Below the pieces are notes generated by a model that worked only from the letters and a program-made list of their open reading frames with translations, searched no databases and was not told the origin of the DNA. A stretch of DNA of 64,000 nucleotides from Carposina sasakii (lineage: Eukaryota; Arthropoda; Insecta; Lepidoptera; Carposinidae): positions 5,146,001-5,210,000 of the forward strand of contig CP053155.1 in the NCBI GenBank assembly GCA_014607495.2, read 5' to 3'. Both the position numbers and the translations under genes were made by a program. This document shows positions 14,101 to 24,100 of the stretch, one piece after another. Every line of letters starts with the position of its first letter. Within the stretch, counting starts at the first letter, position 1.

Positions 14101-15857
14101 ACGCCCCTGAGTTCCTCAGTCTTACGACATACATGAAAAGAGATAGATCTGATGTATTATAGTGAAGCACAGAAAATGGACTAGAATTTAAGGATTCAAA
14201 TAGTTTAACTGTTACCAGCTAGTTAATCTAATCTAATTTAAACTAGTACCTTATTTAATTTACAGATACATTATTGAAGTTTGGGATGCAAAAATTAGCC
14301 CACTTCTCGAACAACTGCTCGCCTTGGGATACAAAGTGGTATCCGTACCCAAAGATGTGTGGTATTTGGACCACGGCTTCTATGGAACTACCGAATATTC
14401 AAATTGGAGGAGAATGTACGCACATAGACTTCCAAATAATGCGAACGTTCTTGGTGGAGAAGTGGCCATGTGGACTGAATACATCGATATTCAAGGATTA
14501 GGTAAATAATATAAAAGTTTTGCTAAGATAATGAAATTAGTAGAAATAGGGTATTTAATGCTGCCTTTTCCCGAGATAGTATTATACAGGGTGTAAAAAC
14601 ACAACGATGTCTGATGATTTTAATACCTCGTATTTTTTGTAAGGTTACAATCATTTTCTTCTATGGAACCAACCCTGGGAAATGATAAATTTTTTTTTGA
14701 AAAATACTGTCATTTTATTGCAAGCAATATATTTGTTTGATGCGCAAATTACAAATGTACTTACAAAATTAACATTATAACATTTTGACATTATAGGTAC
14801 ATATCTTTGAAAAAATGTTTGTTAACCGATTTCAGATGGATTTATGTAAAAAATGCTATTACTAATGTAACTTTGGACCTCAATATCTTGAAAACCAGTG
14901 GGTTTCCCAGGGGTGCTTCCATAGAAATAAATGATCGTGATGTTACAAAGAATACGAGGTATTAAAAGAACAAAGTTGTCTTTTTACACCCTGTATATCT
15001 ACGTTCCTATGCATGCGTTTGAGACACCATCAAATTCATTGACATCTTGGACCAATAAACAATGATTAGTGGATATAACAAGCATCCGTAGCAATGTAGC
15101 ATACATAGCACATCGCATATGGAAAAGCAACATTATGCTTTTGAGATAAACCAGGGTGCACATGACAAATAGGCAAATGCTGACACAGATGCAAAAAACA
15201 TATTTTTCGTTTTCTTCTGCATCGAAATTGTCACTTTCTTTATTCCATTCGTTCCATTATCATTTAGATGGAGGTCATTATATTCACTGATTAGATAAAT
15301 GTAACAAATGATTAAGTGGAGTCATCAAAATCATTATTTATATTGACGACGGATTGGCATACCTATTTAGTTACCTAGTACTTACTAATTGACCATTTTT
15401 GCTGAGCCCGATGGTTTGAAATCGTATCCCGGTAAAGGATAAAGAGTAAACATTAAACTAACGACAGGTCTCGACTTCGTCCGTGTATATTTTTTCTCGT
15501 TTCTTCCCTTTGCCTAGGAATTTCGGAAAATTCTTTCTAGTAGTCCGCAAGAAACACTCATGTACCTACGTATGTATGTAGATGTAGGCTTCAGTAGTTC
15601 CGGCTGTAATTTAGTCTTTCCCTCAATGACTCCGCTAGTACCTATTATATTTCACTTATTCATCTTATTCTCCAGATTCCAGAGTATGGCCTCGCGCAGC
15701 CGCCGTAGCCGAACGCCTCTGGTCCAACCCAGGGTCTCAAGCGAGTGCTGCCGAGGCGCGTCTCGAGCGTCTCCGCGGAAGGTTGCAGGCGCGAGGGCTT
15801 CGACCTGATGTGCTGGCGCCTGCGTGGTGTGAACAGCATGCTAAGAAGTGTTTGTGA
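433..15857 (+). CDS. Beta-N-acetylglucosaminidase, glycoside hydrolase family 20 (nine exons)
   Basis: Exons 433-560, 1155-1355, 10256-10464, 10878-11208, 11457-11598, 12685-12870, 13305-13537, 14266-14501 and 15676-15857 join in phase with GT-AG introns to give 615 aa, a normal length for secreted insect hexosaminidases. The family removes terminal N-acetylglucosamine from chitin oligosaccharides or N-glycans. A short hydrophobic signal peptide (about residues 1-18) leads into the N-terminal family domain (ICDRFGGLWPRP about 90-101). The TIM barrel follows: YRGFLLDTSRHF 236-247, FHWHVTD 268-274, IDAPAHAGNGW 323-333, and the catalytic Asp398-Glu399 in HVGGDEV. GGEVAMWTE and ERLWS lie near the C-terminus. 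The IDAPAH form (not DxPGH) resembles the insect chitinolytic type. The intron after exon 6 falls directly behind the catalytic Glu. A possible upstream 5' UTR exon is suggested by an acceptor-like tctacag at 421-427. ATTAAA at 15882 is a possible polyadenylation signal. The exact subtype (chitinolytic Hex1/Hex2 versus FDL-type) is not settled. Confidence 0.93.
561..1154 (+). other. Intron 1 of the hexosaminidase gene
   Basis: GTAAGT donor at 561 and CAG acceptor ending 1154. Apart from the perfect hairpin at 1054-1106, which lies about 50 bases before exon 2, I see no gene in it. Confidence 0.85.
1054..1106. repeat. Perfect 21-bp hairpin in intron 1
   Basis: The left arm 1054-1074 (AATTCCCGTTCGTCCCACC plus AG) is the exact reverse complement of the right arm 1086-1106, with an 11-base loop. 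No mismatch is seen, so it is either recent or kept. It sits just upstream of the exon 2 acceptor. Confidence 0.9.
2280..2663 (+). mobile_element. TA-flanked MITE, family 2 copy 1
   Basis: It begins TACAGAATGTTTTTTCG and ends with the inverse CATTCTGTA; TA dinucleotides flank it at 2278-2279 and 2664-2665. A Tc1/mariner-type target duplication is inferred. Related copies lie at 3685-4027, about 19610-19975 and 34856-35050. No transposase is seen. Confidence 0.75.
3018..3238 (+). repeat. ACTAGTGGACGCCCGCG interspersed repeat, copy a
   Basis: It starts ACTAGTGGACGCCCGCGAC and ends near TATGTATAGAT. The same ends recur at 26985-27316, 34533-34855, 35276-35456 (-), 36671-36985 (-) and 54494-54694 (-). 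It is a non-coding lepidopteran-type interspersed element; its class is not clear to me. Confidence 0.7.
3377..3684. mobile_element. TA-flanked MITE, family 1 copy 1
   Basis: Inverted ends TACAGGATGTAACAAAAGG and CTGTTACAACCTGTA are flanked by TA. Its long arms (GGTATGTTAAGC and neighbours) recur at 18283-18552 and 49140-49402. It abuts the next MITE, sharing the TA at 3685-3686. Confidence 0.75.
3685..4027 (-). mobile_element. TA-flanked MITE, family 2 copy 2
   Basis: Reverse-oriented copy of 2280-2663, starting TACAGGTGATTTTTGGTCG and ending CATTCTGTA. It is partly degenerate and lies head to tail with the family 1 MITE before it. Confidence 0.65.
4690..4810 (+). mobile_element. 3' tail of an RTE-type LINE
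   Basis: The stretch around CCTACGTCCAGCAGTGGAC and AATAGGCTGAAGA matches the 3' end of the RTE copy at 22855-24275. Only the tail is present, as expected of a strongly 5'-truncated insertion. Confidence 0.6.
6446..6840 (+). repeat. LINE-tail-like repeat split by a MITE
   Basis: The flanks 6446-6509 and 6721-6840 align with the uninterrupted copies at 57010-57185 (+) and about 8365-8590 (-); shared landmarks are CCAATCTCTACGGAGATTGG, GAGATATTATAG and CACTCTCTATTCC. It resembles the untranslated tail of the LINE at 44490-45170, so a LINE 3' end is likely. Confidence 0.65.
6510..6720. mobile_element. PIF/Harbinger-like MITE, 211 bp
   Basis: Near-perfect inverted arms of about 90 bp start AGGTAGGGACAAACTGAGCC, and the right end is their complement. 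TTA flanks both sides (6507-6509 and 6721-6723). Comparison with the uninterrupted copies of the host repeat shows only one TTA there, so this is a true 3-bp target duplication, as made by PIF/Harbinger elements. No transposase is present. Confidence 0.8.
7754..7949. mobile_element. Palindromic MITE (CGATAGCGAAAATTGTACAA family), copy 1
   Basis: Inverted ends built on GGCCCCCT and GCAAAAGCAAAGCGATAGCG enclose a 196-bp palindromic element. An inverted copy is at 61934-62121, a diverged one at 53484-53700 and a fragment near 51035-51185. Confidence 0.65.
8093..8154. repeat. (CA)31 microsatellite
   Basis: 62 uninterrupted bases of CA dinucleotide in intron 2 of the hexosaminidase gene. Confidence 0.98.
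8161..8290 (+). repeat. CGGGGTAGCC interspersed repeat
   Basis: Contains GGGGTAGCCAGAACTGCAGG, then CAAGTTGCTAGC and a TCGCCTGGGAGAA motif. The same order appears at 13975-14170, 24290-24415 (part), 49101-49500 (split by a MITE) and 56550-56740 (part). It is a common short interspersed repeat, non-coding. Confidence 0.6.
8365..8590 (-). repeat. LINE-tail-like repeat, reverse copy
   Basis: Reverse complement of 57010-57185 with the same landmarks (CCTGGCCAATCTCCGTAGAG, AATACGGTCGGAGATC). The open frame inside it is only the repeat. Confidence 0.65.
9370..9700. repeat. Degenerate tandem array, unit about 60 bp
   Basis: Roughly five diverged units share CTATGAAAATCAT / TTATAAGAATCATCG, then GTTTTCTT and TCGAAACT. 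On the - strand the array stays open for 110 codons, with a recurring Phe-rich, Lys-rich motif (FSFEKKENFDD, FSFDKQNSNDF). I recognise no protein family and see no splice context linking it to a gene. Confidence 0.5.
11681..11855 (-). repeat. Left arm of an intronic inverted repeat pair
   Basis: By eye this is close to 88% identical, in reverse orientation, to 13605-13779. It lies in intron 5. It looks like a fragment of an older retroelement. Together with its partner it brackets exons 6 and 7 of the hexosaminidase gene. Confidence 0.75.
12424..12656 (+). repeat. Tandem duplication before exon 6
   Basis: Two adjacent units, 12424-12545 and 12546-12656, begin GTAACAGTACATAATAAATG and end TTCTGAGGAACTTCA. 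They are nearly identical except for an 11-base length difference (extra TTGTTCTATTGCAGC-like sequence in unit 1). The array ends 28 bases before the exon 6 start. Confidence 0.9.
13605..13779 (+). repeat. Right arm of an intronic inverted repeat pair
   Basis: Starts GGGATTGGCCCACCACTC and ends GATAGATATGCTT; it lies in intron 7. Its reverse partner is at 11681-11855 in intron 5. Confidence 0.75.
13975..14170 (+). repeat. CGGGGTAGCC interspersed repeat
   Basis: Second clear copy of the repeat described at 8161-8290, in intron 7, reading ACGGGGTAGCCAAAACTGCA and then GTCAAGTTGCTAGCTCG. Confidence 0.6.
14585..14995. mobile_element. Long TA-flanked MITE, family 3
   Basis: Inverted ends TACAGGGTGTAAAAACA and TTTTTACACCCTGTA are flanked by TA at 14583-14584 and 14996-14997. 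The arms continue through AATACCTCGTATT and its complement. It fills much of intron 8 of the hexosaminidase gene. No coding capacity. Confidence 0.75.
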
Positions 15858-17099
15858 TGAGGGACTATAACCAAGTTAGGAATTAAAGCGCTTAAATGCC
15901 GGTTTCTATTATCTGCATAGAACTAGAACTGTTGGTAAAACTTGAGAACGGACTATTGGTACTCGTACTCGTTGTACGCTCTACATTAATGGTTACCGGT
16001 AGTTCTCGGGAGTTTTAGGTGAAATAGTGACTTTATTGCATCATGCATGACACTAACTGCCCATTTCTTGAAAATCAACTGTTGACAGTCGTTTTTGACC
16101 GATACATTTAAGGCGCTCCAATAGACGAATTTTAGGTATTTGAGGGGGTTGAGGTAAACGTAACTGCGGGGCGCCCCCCGCAACCAGAGCAATCTGCCGC
16201 GGACGTCCTTATTCTGTCGCCATCCGTATTCTGGTTGAATTCGGGATTAATTGCCGGGATTTTAATTTCTTTCCTGTATAATCAATTTTGTAACTGGGTT
16301 GCTTACTGCGTAAATTGTAAATATAATTAAAAAATTTACAGGGTGTAGGTGACAGCCAGGTAAATACTGGAGTGCTGAACAAGTGCTATAGGGTTGAGTT
16401 ACACGACAATATTATAACTCGCAGGAAATGCATTTTTATTTTGATTATCCGTACCTAATGTTTGTTTTCCGCGCCAATTGTATCGGGCGATATCGACTAG
16501 TTAAATGGGCTTATTGGTTATTGTGTGATACATAGCTGTTTTTTTGGATCACTTGTGACTCTCTATTAGGGTTGATCAGGTAAAATTTTTGTTTTGAAGC
16601 CATTTTCTAAGGCCGAATTAAATAAACAAAACATAACATAATGAGTGAGATCAACACTAAAATATCGTTTCATCAATTCGATTCTGAAACTTCACCGGCA
16701 GCTGCCGCGGCACGCTCGTTCCGCTCGCTCGGCTCGTGCGTTGTTTGTCATACTCTAACCTAACCTAACTTATTATTTTTATCATTGTATGAAAAGGGAA
16801 CTGTTACACCGACAAAACGTCATTCGTTTTATACTAGTTGTGCGCTAAGGTTAATTTGATGTGCAGTCAGTATTTATGATGAGATTGTAGTATTTTTGTA
16901 CCAAAAGGTATTAATTTGTCTTGAATTCGAGGAAAACAGTTTATGTTGGGCTGATATTATGTATTTTCGAATTATCTGCTATAGTTGTTCTGTAAAACAT
17001 TGAGTTTATTTGTACTAAAATAATTTAATTGCTGTAATGAAGTATATAAAGGGCATACTGTACAAGTCAGTGAACAAGAGGGTCTTGATATTTTGTAGG

Positions 17100-17230
17100 C
17101 GATGGGCTGACCATCTGTCACTACTAACCGAACTTGTATATCTCAACTATACCCTCAAAATTGGTCAGAAGTGGCACCATGTGGTTCTATCGGCCCTTGG
17201 TACTCAGCCTACCCCGTAAGGGATAAAGGC
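17100..17230 (+). repeat. Interspersed repeat with a reverse copy at 57555-57690
   Basis: Shared sequence includes AAGTGGCACCATGTGGTTCT, TACCCCGTAAGGGATAAAGG and a tail of GTATGTA units. Non-coding, class unknown. Confidence 0.65.
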
Positions 17231-18282
17231 GTGATTATATGTATGTATTTATACTTTGATTAATGCTTTTATATACTTTAATACATTTAAATTATATAAA
17301 AGATGAGATTAGATTGATGGGCGATTATTTATTTGATGTGCAATTAAAAAATATCTCCTAAACAAATAACTATGACCGGTTATAGGTTGCAGTTGCTGGA
17401 TAATACACATTATTATTTATAACTCTTCTACCCCAAAGTGGTATTAAAGTATGATCTTCAAAATCTTCCTTCGGATTATAAATGCGAAAGTAACTCTGTC
17501 TGTCTGTGTGTTACGCAATCACGCCTAAACTACTGAACCGATTTAAATGAAATTTGGTATAGAGATAGTCTGGAGCCTGGCAAAGGACATAGGCTACTTT
17601 TTAATGCAAAAAAGAGATGTAAGGTGTTGAAATAGAGGATGAAAGTTTGTATGGAAATTACGTCATTTTTTAAGCTAGAAGCTTTTAGGCTTTGCATTAG
17701 ATATAAATAAATACGACATTCAAATTTTTTAAAAGAATACCCCTAAGGGGCTAAAATAGGGGGTGAAAAATTTTGTGTGATGACATCGGAAAAAAGCTTA
17801 GGGCTCAGAAAATAAAAATATAGAACAGAACATTAAGTAAGAAACTTGCCAAGCACTGCGCGCCATATGCAAAAAAGGAATGTAAGGGGTTGAAATAGGG
17901 GATGAATGTTTGTATGAAATTTACGTCATCTTTAAAAGTTTTGTCTCACTACAAATATGCGAGTACAACTTCATAATGATTATCAAGCAGGATATGCAAC
18001 AAACAGCTCTTTAAAAATCGTAAAAATCGTACTAAAAACGTCGCATATAAAAATGTACTCAAATAAGCTTATAACTTATTTTAATGTACATGTGTTTTAC
18101 TTGCAAAATAATTAGCCAAAAAAAAAAATGCTGCCGAAAGTCACTATTTCACGCGGACGAAGTCGCGGGACAGCTAGGGATTCGCGGGCAACTTAGGGAT
18201 TTATGTTCGAAACAATTTGAAATCATATACATATACCTATATACATAATAGTCACGCCCATTATCCCCCAAAGTGGTGTATA

Positions 18283-18552
18283 TACAGGGTGTAACAAAAA
18301 GGGGTATGTTAACCGAAAAGCTATGAATATAACCCACTATAAAGAACCTATCACCAAAATTTGAGACTAAAAATCACATATTTATTTGTCCAGATAGTAT
18401 GGAGAACACCTAACCCACTCGGGAATATTATGAACATACAATCTTGAAAAATAAAACATGCGATTTCTAGTCTAAAAATTTCGGGATATGTTATCTACAG
18501 TGGGTTGTTTTTATAGTATTCGCTTACCATACCCTTTTTGTTACACCCTGTA
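18283..18552. mobile_element. TA-flanked MITE, family 1 copy 2
   Basis: Ends TACAGGGTGTAACAAAAAGG and CCTTTTTGTTACACCCTGTA, flanked by TA (18281-18282 and 18553-18554). This is the least decayed copy. Confidence 0.85.
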
Positions 18553-19609
18553 TATACTGCTACTTGTTATATTTGCTTTTGATACTAAGTTATTTGCAGT
18601 TTAATGTCATAAAGAGGACTATACTAACTAACACACGTAAACTTTTGCACAAAATGTTGGGAAAAATCCCGGATTTTTTCCCGGGATTTTGTGGATCTAA
18701 AAAAAAAAAAACTAAGTAGATACATAAAATTATACTAGGTCATAGAATTGGTACAATAGACACGTAAACATAATTTCCTAGTTATGAATATCATTTTTAA
18801 ATACGAAATCACTATATATTATAAAACAAAGTCGCTTTCTGATGTCTGTCCCTATGTATGCTTAGATCTTTCAAACTAGGGAACGGATTTTTTTGATGCA
18901 GTTTTTTTAATAATAGAGTGATTCACAAGGAAGGTTTATAATGTAACTAGGGACCCGCCTCGGCTTCGCACGAGAGTAATGCACTCTCACGCGGGCAAAG
19001 CCGTGGGCGGGCGTTAGTACAATCTAAAACATACTATAAAGTATCTATGTAGGTAGGTATTTAACGTTTTCTACGTAGTCTTTTTTACGTAAGGTCTCTC
19101 TTTTTTAACTTTTGTTACACTACGATTTCCCAAGTCTACTTACTAAATAAATATAGTATTTTATATTATGTATTTGCGCGCGAAAAAAACAAGCACAGAA
19201 CCGGCGTTGACAGTGGTCACGGCGGTACTGAATGTTCCGAGCGAGACTGGCCAGTGCAAGGATTAGAACACAGCGTAGTTGTAGATGTGTTTTTTATTAA
19301 TTGTTAATTATCTACAAAATTTACAAAAAATGTACTTTGGCCATAAACTAGATCTGATAAAGCGCTATACAACTATGCAGGTTTCGTGTTGATATTCACA
19401 GTAGTTTTCAAGATATTTCGCTTATAAAAACGTAAAAAAGGTAATTTTCAAATCGAAATTCTATCGAGAATTATTTAAGTAATTGAGTTTCCACGTTGGC
19501 CACAAACTAGATAAAGATTTAAATAATAACATATAAAAAAATTAGAGCTGTGGTAATCGTGACAAGTATTTAAAAAATCGATTCTAAAATGCCTCTTTTG
19601 ACCGATAAC

Positions 19610-19975
19610 ACCGCTTTAACATAATTAATGAAGGGTACGTACTCTATACATCAAATAAAGTAAGATCATGCCAAAAAAAAATGCTGGGAAACGATGTAAT
19701 AAAAAAAAAAAAAATAACTTGATCGGGCGAAATTTATAGTGTCCAGTGTTTATCCTAGTTTTTTATAGACAGATATTAATAATTTGCGGTGAAAAAATCT
19801 TGCTACACGCGTCAATGTGCATTTATGCAAAAAACGCAGTCTATTTACTCAACCTTGGACCCTAATATTTTGGAAATCAGACACTTCCCAGGTATGCTTC
19901 CGTGGAGAAAAATGATCGTGATGATGAGGAGATTCCGTAGTTTTCGGGAACGTTGACGACCAAAAATCACCCTAG
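19610..19975 (+). mobile_element. TA-flanked MITE, family 2 copy 3 (decayed)
   Basis: Matches 2280-2663 through AACGAAGGGTACGTACTC, CGCGTCAATGTGCATTTATG and GACGACCAAAAATCACCCT. The termini are no longer intact. Confidence 0.6.
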
Positions 19976-21126
19976 GTAGTATATGCCTTCGAGAAACCGG
20001 CCGTTTATATCTTATTAGTAGAATGAAAAGTAGTTGCACGGTGATAGGTTACCGTAAGTCAATGGTCTCCAACCAACCGCTTATTCCTTGTATACTGAGT
20101 TACCCACTCAAAATATTTATTAGAACATCAGTTAATTTATTTAGGTATCTAGATCCATATTGTGCTTCCATATTTTACCTAGTCTTATTTTTTATTAATT
20201 ACCTGCTAGAGTCTAAGCATACAAACAATCTAAATCACCAAATAGAGATTGTATGCTAGCAGCAAAATCTAAAGCAGTGGTACTGTACAAGTATTATAGT
20301 TAATGGATGACTTTTTTGAAATAGGTCGATGGCACTAATAGGTACCTAAAAGGCATTTTAGTAGTGCCCAATTATTAAAGTGCGTTTAAATTATAATACA
20401 TGACGGAAATTTCATTTCCTTTTATATACATACATATAATAAAACTGTAACTGATCTGGTTGATGCAGTTTTCGGTTTTTATATTGAAATGGGCATCACT
20501 TAACATAATAAAAAAGTACACAAGGCTTAAAGACTGTCACTAGATAATAATTGTAACTTATCTATATTATTTATAATATAAGTATAATTTATAAACATAT
20601 GGGTTTTAACTTAAACGTCAACAACTTAGATAGTGTTTAATCGAATTTATTGTGATATTGTATAGTTTTTATTAATAAAATTCTTTAACTGACTAATGTG
20701 TTTACACTCTACGAAAACAAGTTAAAAATCCTAACGATGTATTTACAAGTTCATCTAAAAATAGTTAAATCTACAATACACAATTCATATAAATAAACAA
20801 AGAAGAAACTTTTTGTATCACAAAACTATATAAGTAATTATTTGGTTGGGTACATTCTTGCCAAACTTATCTATGTACGTAATCCCATTCGTCATTAGAC
20901 TTGCCAAACATTACAGTGTATGAAATATAAAAAAATAAGAAAGAGAAATAAAAATACATAGATAACTAAAAAAACATAGCAATATAAAATTGCAAACATA
21001 AGGCTAATTTGTTTGTGTTAAAATTCGTCATCGATCTATTATCATAGAGGTACTGAGGAATTGTTTGACACGATCATTAATAATACTAGCTAGCTAGTAT
21101 ACTACAACTTCTTATTCAAAAAGGAT

Positions 21127-24100
21127 TTAAATAGACATATTCGAGCTCCTATTGAGGTTCCTGTCAAAGGACTTGGCCCCACCAAGGCTAAGGTCATTTG
21201 GGACCAAATCATTCAAGATTGTATTGCTCCTGAAGATGCTTGTAGCTATCCTGTTGGCCAGTCGTTCAGACTCCCTCAAATCATCATCCTTAGACGAGTG
21301 AGAAGTAAGATCTATTTCTGTGTCACTCTCGCTTTCACTGGTTTCCTTTCTTTGAGGTCGATACGCTAGATCTTGAGGTTCATCAAGTTCAGTTCCAGAA
21401 TTGCATGGACATGGAGTTTTAGCTGACACCCTGAGATCTGTTGGAGCTACTTCACTGTCGATTTGTTGAGGTAGAAGCATTGGGGGAAATTGGAATGGCT
21501 GTTGTAAGATCCTTCCATCATCGTTTCCATAGTTTGGTGGAGGTAGGTCATGAATGACGGGTGAGAGAGGCGTCAAGTTTTCTTGCATGCTTGTATTATG
21601 AATGTACGGGTCAGCGTGTGGAGATTTTAATTCTTGATTCTCTATTGCGGGAGGATCAGGAGAATTATTTCTATTTGGAGAATCATCGCCTTCTGGTGAA
21701 GAGTCGGGGGGCTTGTGACCTGTAATAAAAATAACGTGTTTTAGATATAGGTCTGTATTATTTAGATACGTTTAGTACCTAAAGCCCTATTAAATAAAAA
21801 AACTATCCGGGTCCTAATATTCCAGAAATTTCAGACTACCTACATAATTATTAGGATATTTTTTTTTGTGAAAAATTTACTGTGTACAATAAAGCATTAG
21901 AAAAGAAAAGAATAGAATAGAATATTATTAATGCAATGTATTACCCTGCATAGACATAGGTGAAGTTCCTAATCCCAGGCATCGCATTCGCCATGCGTCT
22001 TGCAAGAGTTGCAGTCGAGCCTGCTTACGCCACTTGGCGCGTCGATTTTGGAACCATACCTGAAATAAATCTATAGTTAAAGATGTTTATAACGTGTCTT
22101 CTATACTATGTGTATCTTCTATACTGGTGGACCATCGATAACGGTTAAGCAGCACGGGAGGAAAATTCTTGAAATTTTTTGAGCCGAAACGCAACCACTA
22201 ACGATCCGTTAACGAAACGCGGTGCGAAGCAATATACAGGATGTTTGTGACAGCCAGGCAAATATTAATACCATGACTTCAGACCATGTTTCTGAGACGG
22301 AAAACACTGAAAATTTTCACATGAAAATTCAACTTTTTTTCATTTTTTCATGAAAAAATTGTTTAGTTCGTTTAATTAGGTCTTAGATAATGACAAAAAT
22401 AAAATTTTAACCAAAGGATGATTTAAAAAATTGGCCTCAAAAAAGTTCAAATAACTGATCAACCCTAATGGAGAGTCACAAGACTTCAAGAATTGGCTCC
22501 CAGGCTATATTGATCGGAGTTTTAGCTTTCTTTTGTTGTATTTTAAAGATTGTGGCAGCCATTGTGAATTTTTAATTGTCGATTGCCAATTTGGATATCT
22601 TATTAAAACCAAGTTTTCAAGTACCTACCAGCCTCTTAGACTAGTACTCTAGTTTCAGTTGACGTAGAAAAAAGATAACAGAATTTAAATTTAGCGCTTA
22701 TTTAGAAACACTGGATCTTGATGGAGTATAAAAGTACAAACGCATTAATTTTCCCACCAAGATTAATATGGCTTTAATCGCAAAATAATTGAATTAAAGA
22801 ATATTCTTGAACATTTTTTAAATATCTACACACTTTTTAATACACTAACCTAGTCCGAGGACGGAGTAGTCTGTGAGCTCCTTAAGGCTGGGGGAAAACC
22901 AGTCCTTGAGTATCTGAAAAGGTTATTTAACTCCGTATTGGCCAATGGGACTACTCCGAAGGCGTGGAGCAGAGGTGTGGTGGCCTTGTTTTTCAAGAAG
23001 GGAGACAAAACGCTCCTCAAAAACTACAGGCCGATCACACTTCTGAGCCACGTCTATAAGCTGTTCTCGAGAGTCGTCACGAATCGTCTGGCATTGAGAT
23101 TTGACGCCTTCCAGCCACCGGAACAGGCCGGGTTTCGCAAAGGCTACAGTACCGTGGACCACATCCATACTGTACGGCAGGATATACAGAAGTCGGAGGA
23201 GTATAACCAACCGCTGTGTATGGCTTTTGTGGACTACGAGAAAACCTTCGAATCCATCGAAACCTGGGCCGTTTTGGAATTCTTGCAGCGATGCCAAATC
23301 GACTGGCGATATGTGGAGGTGCTGAGAAATATCTAACAAATGGCAACCATGTCCGTTCAAGTCCAAGCCCACCAAACAAGACCGATCCAATTACTCCGAG
23401 GTGTGAGACAGGGTGACGTAATATCCCCGAAACTCTTCACCAACGCGATGGAGGACGTCTTCAAGACGCTACAGTGGGATGGACTAGGCATCAACGTCAA
23501 TGGTGAATGTCTCACGCATCTCCGCTTTGCAGAAGATATAGTTTTGATGGCTGAATCGCTGCAGGACCTACAAAAAATGCTGTCTAGTCTCAATGCTGCC
23601 TCGAGGCGTGTGGGACTCGGGATGAACCTGGACAAGACCAAGGTAATGTTCAATCGACACATCATCCCTGAGCCGATATCTGTCGAAGGTGTAGCCCTAG
23701 AAGTTGTTCAGAAGTATGTATACCTTGGGCAAATATTGCAGTTGGGTAAAGACAAGTTCGAGGGAGAAATCACCAGAAGATTGCAGCTTGGGTGGGCAGC
23801 GTTTGGGAAGTTGCGTCATATCTTTGACTCATCCTTGCCACAATGCCTCAAGACCAAGGTGTTCGATCAGTGCGTTCTACCAGCCATGACTTACGGAGCC
23901 GAGACGTAGAACCTGACGGTGAGGCTGGCTCACCGATTACATGTCACTCAGAGAGCTATGGAAAGGTCAATGCTCGAAATCTCGCGAATGGACAAAGTCC
24001 GAAACGAGTGACAGACATAGTCTCGAAATGTAGCAGACTGAAGTGGCAGTAGGCCGGCCACATCTATCGTAGAACCGATGGACGGTGGAGTAAACGGGTT

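Larger units (their letters stand above)
15858..21126. other. Intergenic region between hexosaminidase and homeobox genes
   Basis: The two genes converge here. The 5.3 kb contains a 17100-17230 interspersed repeat, a diverged transposon remnant (17470-17960, AACCGATTTAAATGAAATTTGG), MITEs at 18283 and about 19610, and otherwise AT-rich sequence. I see no gene. Confidence 0.7.

Noticed and set aside
23357..23665. 102-codon open frame opposite the RTE element
   Set aside because: Antisense shadow of the reverse transcriptase region, which has clear motifs on the + strand.
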